14,486 nt of DNA from Janthinobacterium sp. (GTDB lineage: Bacteria > Pseudomonadota > Gammaproteobacteria > Burkholderiales > Burkholderiaceae_D), in the NCBI GenBank assembly GCA_003482555.1, contig DMYQ01000208.1, positions 12,235 through 26,720 of the forward strand, read 5' to 3'. Within the stretch, counting starts at the first letter, position 1. Each line of letters opens with the position of its first letter. This document shows positions 1-5,877 of the stretch, in pieces. Position numbers and translations under genes: made by a program. Under the pieces are notes generated by a model that was not told where the DNA came from, searched no databases, and was given only the letters and a program-made list of their open reading frames with translations.

Positions 1-488
1 CGCCTACCTGCGCGCACACGCGACGCACGCCACGGGTGCGCGCACGATCAGTTGCCGCGGCCAGCGCTACCAGGTGCTGGCCCACCTGGGCCGGGGCGGC
101 AACGCCGACGTCGTACTGGCGCAGAGAACTGGGCCGTTCGCCGAACGCGTCGTAATTAAAACGGCGCTGGCCTCGGCCGCGCGACCACGGCATCCTGATC
201 ATCGGCTGGGCCGGCGCGCGGCGGCGCGGCGGCGCCCACACGCCGGCGCGCGACCTGATGCAGTCGGCATGGGCCATCCGCGCCATGCTGTGCGGCGGCG
301 CCGGCCAACCGGCCATCCCGGCCGCAACGCCGGCGCCGCTGGCCAAGCTGTTGGAGCGGGCCAGCGAAGACGCGTCCTGCTGCGCGACCATCGACGCGCA
401 AGAGCTGGACGCGGTCCTGGTCGCGGCCGCCCGCGCCGCCTTCGGCCCGGCCCGATTCCTCCCTTTCAACCCCGCGGCGCCAACTTAA
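1..488 (+). pseudogene. Ser/Thr-protein-kinase-like gene, 5' end outside window, internally deleted and frameshifted
   Basis: From base 2, one frame reads into a kinase N-lobe: a YQVLAHLGRGGNADVVLA stretch gives the Gly-rich nucleotide loop (about 68-117), and VVIKTAL (about 150-170) carries the ATP-anchoring lysine. Shortly after, near 171-183, the readable sequence moves to another frame that begins [14 protein letters not shown] and runs to a TAA at 486-488. This second part resembles the region after the catalytic loop, where canonical kinases have a DFG-type metal-binding motif. Kinases normally have over 100 residues between the VAIK-type lysine and that point; only about ten remain, so the C-helix, hinge and HRD catalytic loop are missing. 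I infer an internal deletion that also shifted frame, or an assembly error. The tail ends 15 bases before the VWA gene, so the intact ancestor was probably the first or middle gene of that operon. Kinase assignment is likely; the inactive state is clear only if the sequence is accurate. Confidence 0.6.
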
Positions 489-503
489 ACAGAAGGAACA
501 CTC

Positions 504-1490
504 ATGGGAGACGGAAATTACTCGCACGCGGCGCACGCCGCCATCATCGCCGACCGTTCGGCGGCCGGCGGCGCCGAAGTCTTCACGCAGCGCGGCTGCC
601 ACCCTTTGATGAATCCGCACGGCCTGGCCATGCGCGAATCGCGCGACAGCGCCGACCATCCGAATTCGCTGGCCATCGTCTTCGCCCTCGACATCACCGG
701 CTCGATGGGCGGCATCCCGAAAATCCTGGCCACGCGCGAACTGCCGACCTTCATGACCTTGCTGACCGCCTGCGGCGTGCCCGACCCGCAACTGCTGTTC
801 ATGGCCATCGGCGACGCCGTGCCCGACGGCGCGCCGCTGCAGGTGGGCCAGTTCGAATCGACCGCGCAATTGATGGATCAATGGCTGACCTGGTCTTACC
901 TGGAAGGGGGCGGCGGCGGCGGCAGCGGCGAGGAAAGCTACGAGCTGGCCTTCTACATGGCGGCCCAGCACACCGACCTCGATTGCTGGGTCAAGCGCAA
1001 GAAAAAAGGCTACCTCTTCCTGACTGGCGACGAACTGCCCTACCCGGCCGTGTCGCGCCATCAGATCGCCGGCCTGGTCGGTGAAAAGCTCGATGCCGAC
1101 ATTCCGATCGAAGAAGTCATCGCGGCGGCGGCGGAAAGCTATCACCTGTTCTTCCTGGTGCCCGACCTGAAGCGGCGCCACCGCTGCGAAGGCCGCTGGC
1201 GCGAACTGTTGGGCGACAACGTCATCTGCATGGAAGCGCCGGAAGACGCCTGCGCCGTGGCGGCCGCCATCGTCGGCCTGACGGAAGGCGCGATTGCCGA
1301 CATGGCCGCACTGACGCGCACCCTGGGCGCGAACGGCATCAGCGCCGCGCGCACCTCGGCCATCGTGCGCGCGCTGCGCCCGTACGCCGACCTGCTCGAC
1401 CCGAACGCCGTGCAAAACATCCACACGCCGGCGAGCGCGCCGGCGCCAGCGCCGACAACGGGCGCATGGTGGAAACGCCTGTTCGATTGA
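504..1490 (+). CDS. VWA-domain protein with MIDAS metal site
   Basis: This 328-residue protein starts at an ATG preceded by an AGAAGGAA ribosome-binding site 15 bases after the upstream stop. Its core is a von Willebrand A domain: a hydrophobic strand ending in ALDITGSMGG supplies D63, T65 and S67 as a DxTxS version of the MIDAS motif, and FLTGDELP places D176 where the third metal-ligand loop usually lies. A run of six glycines followed by SGEESYELAF (about residues 135-150) is the Gly-rich loop seen in many bacterial VWA proteins. No signal peptide or membrane segment is visible, so it is probably cytoplasmic. The C-terminus is a Pro/Ala-rich linker ending in a basic-aromatic WWKRLFD tail that could be an interaction motif. 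VWA proteins of this kind usually act as metal-dependent adaptors in complexes with kinases or ATPases, which fits the kinase remnant upstream. The exact partner and role are unknown. Confidence 0.82.
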   Translation: MGDGNYSHAAHAAIIADRSAAGGAEVFTQRGCHPLMNPHGLAMRESRDSADHPNSLAIVFALDITGSMGGIPKILATRELPTFMTLLTACGVPDPQLLFMAIGDAVPDGAPLQVGQFESTAQLMDQWLTWSYLEGGGGGGSGEESYELAFYMAAQHTDLDCWVKRKKKGYLFLTGDELPYPAVSRHQIAGLVGEKLDADIPIEEVIAAAAESYHLFFLVPDLKRRHRCEGRWRELLGDNVICMEAPEDACAVAAAIVGLTEGAIADMAALTRTLGANGISAARTSAIVRALRPYADLLDPNAVQNIHTPASAPAPAPTTGAWWKRLFD

Positions 1491-1500
1491 AGCGGCGCTC

Positions 1501-2889
1501 ATGACTTCGACCCGTCTGGTCTCGGTGCTGGGACTCGGTTTCGGCGACTGCGGCAAAGGCCTGTTCGTCGACTACCTGTGCCGGCGCTGGCGCGCGCACA
1601 CGGTGGTGCGCTTCAACGGCGGCGCCCAGGCTGGCCACAACGTCGTGCTGCCGGACGGGCGCCACCACACGTTTTCACAATTCGGCGCCGGCAGCTTCGT
1701 GGCGGGAGTGGCCACCCTGCTGGCCTATCCGGTCATCGTCCACCCCACGGCGCTGCTGGTGGAAGAGGCGTTTCTGCGGCGCGCCGGCGTGCACGACGGC
1801 CTGCGCCGCATGATGATCGACGGGCGCTGCCGCGTGACGACGCCGTTTCACCAGGCGGCCGGGCGCATGCGCGAGCTGGAACGGGGAGCGCAAGCGCACG
1901 GCAGTTGCGGCGTCGGCGTCGGCGAGACCGTCAGGCACGGTCTGGAGCATCCGCAACAGATCCTGCGCTACGCCGACCTGGAAACGCCGGCCGCCGCGCT
2001 GGAAAAGCTGGACGCCATCCGGCGCACCCTGCTGGCGCAGTTCGAACCCCTTTGCGCAGCCCCGGCCAACGATGCGGAATATGCGGCCGAGTTGCTGGTC
2101 TTGCGGGACGCATCGATGGCGTGGCGCTGGCTGGAACGGGCGCGCGAGCTGACCCGCATCATCCGGCCGGCGACCCGGGCGATGGTGGCCGAACGCCTGC
2201 ACCGTGCCGGCACCGTCCTGTTTGAAGGCGCGCAAGGCGTGCTGCTCGACGAATGGCGCGGCTTTCGTCCACACACGACGTGGAGCAGCATTCATCCGGA
2301 ATCGGTGGCGGCGGTGGCGGCGGACGCCGGCCAGCATGGGCGCATCGAGCATCTGGGCGTGCTGCGCTCGTACATGGCGCGGCATGGCCAGGGCCCGCTG
2401 CCGAGCCACGATCCGGCCCTGGATCGCCTGGCCGAACCGCACAATGCCAGCGCTGGCTGGCAGGGCAATTTCCGGCGCGGCCATCCCGACGCCGTGCTGC
2501 TGCGCTACGCCCTGGCGGTGGCCGGGCCGCTCGACGGTCTGCTGGTCAGCCATCTCGACGTGTTCGACCGGGAAAACACCTTGCGCTGGTGCGTCGCCTA
2601 CGACGCCGCGGAAACGGCACAAGACAGCGCCATCTGCCTGCGCGAGGACGCCACCGGCCTGGTCAAGACCTTGCTGGCCAGCGCGGAAAACGATCTGGCA
2701 CACCAGGCCCTGCTGGCCGGTCTGCTGGCCTCGGCGAGCCCGCATTTTGAAACGGGCGCAGCCGCCATGAGCGCAAGCACATTCGTCGCGGATCTCGAAA
2801 GGCTGGCCAAGGTAAAGGTTCTGTTTGGCGCGTTTGGCGCGACCCATCAAAAAGTCGGGGAGTATGGGATCAGGCCATCCCCGCCCTGA
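1501..2889 (+). CDS. Divergent adenylosuccinate-synthetase (PurA)-like protein
   Basis: This 462-residue protein is close in length to PurA, which joins IMP and aspartate using GTP. Family landmarks appear in order: GFGDCGKGLFVDYL (D16 matches the catalytic base, K19 the P-loop-like lysine), GGAQAGHNV (H46 matches the catalytic acid), SCGVGVGE at 135-142 replacing the usual TTGRGIGP, FEGAQGVLLD at 241-250 (Q245 kept), and an HPDAVLLRYA stretch matching the conserved WLD-VA-R region. Departures are notable. The Glu of GDEGKG is Cys17. The Arg-rich TTGRRRR aspartate loop is GWQGNFRRG. The TKLD guanine-recognition motif is SHLD. The closing STGPDR motif is absent, the protein ending VGEYGIRPSPP. 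It starts 10 bases after the VWA stop with a weak ribosome site, suggesting coupled translation. I infer a paralogue with altered substrate or nucleotide use, not the housekeeping enzyme, so no symbol is given. A degenerate, regulatory PurA relative is the main alternative. Confidence 0.8.
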   Translation: MTSTRLVSVLGLGFGDCGKGLFVDYLCRRWRAHTVVRFNGGAQAGHNVVLPDGRHHTFSQFGAGSFVAGVATLLAYPVIVHPTALLVEEAFLRRAGVHDGLRRMMIDGRCRVTTPFHQAAGRMRELERGAQAHGSCGVGVGETVRHGLEHPQQILRYADLETPAAALEKLDAIRRTLLAQFEPLCAAPANDAEYAAELLVLRDASMAWRWLERARELTRIIRPATRAMVAERLHRAGTVLFEGAQGVLLDEWRGFRPHTTWSSIHPESVAAVAADAGQHGRIEHLGVLRSYMARHGQGPLPSHDPALDRLAEPHNASAGWQGNFRRGHPDAVLLRYALAVAGPLDGLLVSHLDVFDRENTLRWCVAYDAAETAQDSAICLREDATGLVKTLLASAENDLAHQALLAGLLASASPHFETGAAAMSASTFVADLERLAKVKVLFGAFGATHQKVGEYGIRPSPP

Positions 2890-3259
2890 GCGCGCGCCGA
2901 CTTTGCGCGAGCCGCCGCCGGCCGTCCCCCCAATCCACCGAACTTAGCAGCCGCTCTGGCTCGGCCACGCTCAAATGCAGACGACAGAGGTTTACCTTCG
3001 GGCAGATCCAATGGAAAAATAGAGACCGTTGACGGTATGACGCCGCTACGGCTGAAGCGGGGTTGATTTACAGTTCCAGACAAACTGATTTCGTTATTAA
3101 AGATCAGGCAATGCACACGGGCGCGCAATCCCTACAGGCGATTCTGGGCGTTGATCGGCGCCTGTGGGGCCGCTCATTCTTGTATCGGGTACAATCGACG
3201 GCAAACGGCCAGCAGCGATCATAAGATAGAGCGGTCAGAAAAATAAATGGAAAGAACGG
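2890..3259. other. Intergenic stretch after the PurA-like gene; weak promoter candidate
   Basis: No convincing gene is seen. An opposite-strand open frame covers 2847-3128, but its N-terminal part has no good ribosome site and the rest lies over the PurA-like coding end, so it is probably chance. GC content falls from about 3000 onward. A GGTACAAT element puts a TACAAT -10 hexamer (five of six matches) at 3190-3195, about 65 bases before the next start, but no good -35 lies 16-18 bases upstream. No hairpin followed by a T tract was found, so the operon's terminator is not identified. Confidence 0.35.
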
Positions 3260-3538
3260 ATGGTACGTCTAAACTGTTCGGGCGTGATATTTTGTTCTCA
3301 TCTGGACGAGAGGCATTTGTTCGAGTGGGCCATGCAAATTCCGGGCGCACTTCGGTGGGAGCAAGATACTCTTGTGTTGAAGTCATTGAACCTCAGCCAA
3401 GCCTCTTTACTAGACTTGCTGGCACTTTTTTCTCGGTATCAAATACCTATGCAGCAGCTGGCTCAGTTTAGAAATTCCAGGAATGAAGGGTGGTTTTCCG
3501 CGCCACAGATGTATTGGCACACACAGGTTTTCGGCTAG
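3260..3538 (+). CDS. Small conserved-looking hypothetical protein (92 aa)
   Basis: The protein has 92 residues and balanced, globular composition, unlike the biased products of chance frames in GC-rich DNA. The chosen ATG has a GGAAAG ribosome-binding site about 7 bases upstream; an overlapping frame starting at 3247 lacks comparable support. Visible features are an N-terminal strand-like VRLNCSGVIFC, a Trp-rich stretch (FEWAMQIPGALRWEQD, about residues 21-36), a leucine-rich helix (SLLDLLALF, 49-57), then YQIPMQQLAQFRNSRNEGWF and a terminal aromatic tail. There is no signal peptide or membrane segment. I do not recognise a named family, and it has no obvious functional link to its neighbours. 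It stands alone in a gene-poor region. Confidence 0.55.
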   Translation: MVRLNCSGVIFCSHLDERHLFEWAMQIPGALRWEQDTLVLKSLNLSQASLLDLLALFSRYQIPMQQLAQFRNSRNEGWFSAPQMYWHTQVFG

Positions 3539-3662
3539 GCTGCACCCGGCCACAAGCAGACGTTCGTCAAGCCGCAGAGCGAACGTAAATCGGTTGTCAA
3601 AATCACTTTGAAGTAAGACGAAAAATGAAGATATATCGTTGGACTAGCTACTCCATGATTAT

Positions 3663-3688
3663 CCCCGGTGGCAATGGCGCTGCCGGGG
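3663..3688 (+). promoter_or_regulatory. Hairpin just upstream of the ribosome site of the next gene
   Basis: Arms CCCCGGTGGC and GCTGCCGGGG pair over ten positions, two of them G-T wobbles, around a six-base loop (AATGGC). No T tract follows, so it is not a classical terminator. It ends five bases before the GGAG ribosome site of the 3704 gene, a position suited to control of translation. A 42-codon open frame (3625-3753) runs through the hairpin and overlaps the 3704 start in another frame; its own ribosome site is weak. Confidence 0.4.
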
Positions 3689-3703
3689 TGACTGGAGAAC
3701 CTT

Positions 3704-3928
3704 ATGAAAGATATGTCACGTGCGCTTCGGCGTCATCATGCTGCACGAATTAAGCAGGTACGCCGTTTCTATTTTGGAATCGATAACTCTACTGACTTAC
3801 GCCGTCTAGGCATGTTATTACACACTTCCACGCTTTGTAGTTGCTGGATGTGCGGCAACCCAAGGCGCTATGGTGGACTTAGCCTGGCGGAATTACTTCA
3901 CTCAGTGAAGTTGGGCGAAGACGCATAA
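3704..3928 (+). CDS. Small basic protein with CSCWMCGNPRR motif (74 aa)
   Basis: The ATG has a GGAG ribosome-binding site seven bases upstream. The 74-residue product has a very basic N-terminus (KDMSRALRRHHAARIKQVRRFYFG) and then STLCSCWMCGNPRRYGG (about residues 43-59), in which three cysteines in a CxCxxC arrangement precede GNPRR. I recognise this layout from small conserved hypothetical proteins in many Gram-negative bacteria; no function is established to my knowledge. The cysteines could bind zinc or another metal, and the Arg/Lys/His-rich start could contact nucleic acid, but both are inference. A hairpin and an overlapping short reading frame lie directly upstream. Confidence 0.75.
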   Translation: MKDMSRALRRHHAARIKQVRRFYFGIDNSTDLRRLGMLLHTSTLCSCWMCGNPRRYGGLSLAELLHSVKLGEDA

Positions 3929-4198
3929 GCCCACTCAGAGGGCAGTCTTGGGCCAGGAGCCGCCATTCATGCATCACCTTAATTTGATGCTGCATTGATA
4001 ACGGCTCGGTTTCAGGATGGAAGAGTAGTATGGCGATGTTTGCGCATACACGTACTTGCGCCGCGACAGCAATGCCACTCTCACAAATGAAATTTCTGAA
4101 TCGTCCGGCTGACCCTTGCGTCCCTAACCGGATCTCCACCTGGTGGTGAATGCAATGTTTCAATTTAGAAGCAACGCAAACCCGGAACCGGTAGTGCG

Positions 4199-4576
4199 CT
4201 AGTTCACTGCTGGCGCTTCCGATGCTTCTGCTTTACAAATTTCTGGGCACTGCTTGCTTACTTCGTTCGTGGCATTGCAGGCGCCGCCCGGGCCGGCGTA
4301 ACAAGCGCCACCTGGCCCCGCGTACCTAGGACCACCTGGTCCGGAATCCTTTGCACCTCCTGGCCCGGCATACAATGGGCCACCCGGCCCTGCGTACCTG
4401 GGACCACCTGGTCCTGCATAAGCTGCTCCACCGGGCCCTGCGTAGCAAGCACCGCCAGGAGTCGTGGAGCATGAATTGCTCGCCACTGCTGTCGTTGCTG
4501 GCTCGATTCGAGTAGTCGTGCAACCGGAAAAAGCGACGGCGAAAAGTAACGATACGGACGATCTAAGTATTCTCAT
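4199..4576 (-). CDS. Lipoprotein with tandem PGG octapeptide repeats
   Basis: The 125-residue protein opens with a basic n-region and a hydrophobic helix ending in the lipobox FSGC, so Cys19 should become the lipidated N-terminus. A short Thr/Ser-rich linker leads to eight successive eight-residue units (residues 40-103), each starting PGG and mostly continuing [A/P]-x-Y-A-G. A polar tail with several cysteines ends it. After an upstream AGG ribosome core the ATG is about 7-9 bases away. The Gly/Pro repeat should be extended and surface-exposed in the envelope, probably on the outer membrane since position +2 is Thr, not Asp. Cysteines in several units (ACYAG) could cross-link chains. Similar GPGG-repeat lipoproteins occur as uncharacterised genes elsewhere. 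It stands alone, with no operon partner. Confidence 0.8.
   Translation of the reverse strand: MRILRSSVSLLFAVAFSGCTTTRIEPATTAVASNSCSTTPGGACYAGPGGAAYAGPGGPRYAGPGGPLYAGPGGAKDSGPGGPRYAGPGGACYAGPGGACNATNEVSKQCPEICKAEASEAPAVN
4268..4459 (-). repeat. Eight tandem 24-bp units encoding PGG octapeptides
   Basis: Eight consecutive 24-base units encode PGGACYAG, PGGAAYAG, PGGPRYAG, PGGPLYAG, PGGAKDSG, PGGPRYAG, PGGACYAG and PGGACNAT. The fifth and eighth units are the most diverged. The PGGPRYAG and PGGACYAG units each occur twice, suggesting spread by duplication. Copy number may vary between strains through slippage or recombination. Confidence 0.85.
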
Positions 4577-5199
4577 CAGATGCCTAATTTGTGAGTTGTT
4601 GAATCCAAAGCTTAAGAAATTCGCTTTTGGGACGAAACCATTTTGGTGCCGACGGGTCTCTATCGGCCGAGTCCAGGCAGTGGCATTTCGCGCCCCATTG
4701 ACCGGGCCTCATCGCAACATTGGTTTATTTGCAAGTCTACTCGATGTCGGCACCCAATGGGAAAAATTAGTGCCCGTCTGGTGCGGGAAGCTTGCGCGCG
4801 AACTGAAAGATGAATAGATGTACCGTACAGTTACACCCAACTGTGCCACTGTCATCGAGACAGCGTGCACCTCCCACAAGGGTCGAATTTGTACATTTGA
4901 GACATCACCGCCCGAGCGTACCACGTAGGTACCGACCGACGTGAGAGCGTCAGGAAGAGCGGAGAGTGCATGAACTCGGAAAACTAGGTGAACAAGGACG
5001 GTAAACACATGGCGGCCAATGATGATCAGAAAGATCTTCATTGGCCACCGCCCTGCTCCTCGAACCCCGCGCAATCAGGGCGGCCCGCGCGAAACGGCAC
5101 TCCTATCAAGAATTAAATGACGTCGATGGCGGAAAAATGGGCCGCCCGCCTGAGTTCGGTGGCTTGCCCCGTCCCCGGGTCGGAAAAGGGCGGGGAAAA
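4577..5199. other. Intergenic stretch with no supported gene; inverted repeats
   Basis: Frames on both strands cover parts of this stretch (+ 4464-4817; - from 5041 or 5074 to 4709), but neither has good initiation signals or a recognisable product, and the minus-strand start falls inside a palindrome. Structures present are the long palindrome at 5011-5052, a short GTACC/GGTAC hairpin near 4918-4932, and a perfect nine-base inverted pair (GGGCGGCCC at 5078-5086, GGGCCGCCC at 5139-5147). No clear T-tract terminator was found for the permease operon ending at 5200. Confidence 0.45.
5011..5052. repeat. Long imperfect palindrome (hairpin element)
   Basis: The arms pair as GGCGG/CCGCC, then CCAATGA/TCATTGG with three unpaired bases (CCA) on the right arm, then a T/T mismatch, then GATC/GATC closing a five-base AGAAA loop: 16 paired positions in all. 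No T tract flanks it on either side, which argues against an ordinary terminator. It could be a REP-like element, a transposon-end remnant or a processing site. Confidence 0.6.
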
Positions 5200-5877
5200 T
5201 CAAGCCTTGAGCACCGTTTGAGCGTAGCGGTTCGATAGTTTTTCATGAAATACAAGCATCGATTTCGAGCGTTTGAATTTCTTGACGCCGGCCGTGAAAA
5301 TCAGGGAGGTCAACACGAAATAGAAGCTGCAATAGATATACACCGGTATCAAGACACTGGTTCCGGTGGCCGCTATCAGCACATTGCAACGACTCAGCAA
5401 TTCGCTGACACCCACCAGCGAGGAAGCGCTGGAGGCGACAAAAGAAATCAGAAACGCATTGATCCAGGTTGGGATGAACAGCAGCGCCGCATCGATATCG
5501 CCCTTGGACCAGGCCCGGTAGGCGACGACCAGACTCTCCGACGTGAACGCCAGCGGCGATGCCGACAGGCCGATCACTGCCTTCAACCATTGCGGAATTT
5601 GAACGATCCACGCCGTGCCCGGCACAGTAAATTCACTGGGGAGCACGAACACCGCGTAAAAAATCAGGGCCAGAGTCGGCACGCCCCTGAAAAATTTGGA
5701 TAACTGGGTCGCCAGATACGCCATTTTCCCGTTGCCTTTCAACCTCAACCAGGCTAGACCACCGCCCAGCAAGGTTCCCAGACTGACGGCGCAGATGGCG
5801 ATGAATATATTCCACAGGAAGCCCTGGAGTAAAAATGGCGTCCATGTCAGCAGAAAGACCAGGGTCTCATTCTTCAT
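5200..5877 (-). CDS. ABC permease of the polar amino acid family with shortened EAA loop
   Basis: The 225-residue membrane protein matches amino-acid ABC permeases (His/Glu/Gln type): an N-terminal helix with FLLQGFLWNIFIAICAVSLG, the hallmark KFFRGVPTLALIFYAVFVLP (about residues 61-80), and GVSELLSR near 156-162. An AAGAGGCG ribosome site precedes the ATG, which lies inside the 3' end of the upstream gene (11-base overlap), so translation is probably coupled. Between the KGDIDAA motif (125-131) and ELL the family normally has about 50 residues holding the EAA coupling loop and the LPQAL helix; here it is roughly 20 shorter and reads directly into IPTWINAFLISF. That loop normally binds the ATPase, and no ATPase gene is in the window. 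It is likely an inner-membrane partner of the upstream fusion protein, but ATP-driven transport is doubtful. Confidence 0.78.
   Translation of the reverse strand: MKNETLVFLLTWTPFLLQGFLWNIFIAICAVSLGTLLGGGLAWLRLKGNGKMAYLATQLSKFFRGVPTLALIFYAVFVLPSEFTVPGTAWIVQIPQWLKAVIGLSASPLAFTSESLVVAYRAWSKGDIDAALLFIPTWINAFLISFVASSASSLVGVSELLSRCNVLIAATGTSVLIPVYIYCSFYFVLTSLIFTAGVKKFKRSKSMLVFHEKLSNRYAQTVLKA

Noticed and set aside
156..1556. Minus-strand frame of about 466 codons opposite the VWA gene
   Set aside because: The + strand carries a clear MIDAS motif and ribosome site; the opposite product is Arg/Ala/Gly-rich with no motif.
1675..2850. Minus-strand frame opposite the PurA-like gene
   Set aside because: The + strand has ordered PurA landmarks over its full length, so the opposite frame is a shadow.
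3879..4163. Minus-strand 94-codon frame downstream of the CSCWMCGNPRR gene
   Set aside because: It overlaps that gene's 3' end and has no clear start signal or family features. It may be a decayed remnant, but nothing identifies of what.
4268..4459. CRISPR-like array
   Set aside because: The 24-base units are contiguous with no spacers and encode in-frame octapeptides, so this is a coding tandem repeat.
4464..4817. Plus-strand frame of 117 codons overlapping the lipoprotein start
   Set aside because: It begins antisense to the better-supported lipoprotein signal region, and no recognisable domain or ribosome site is seen.
4709..5041. Possible minus-strand small protein starting MKIFLIIIGRHVF
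   Set aside because: Its start and first residues are created by the palindrome at 5011-5052, the ribosome site is poorly placed, and the remainder shows no family features. A real gene cannot be fully excluded.
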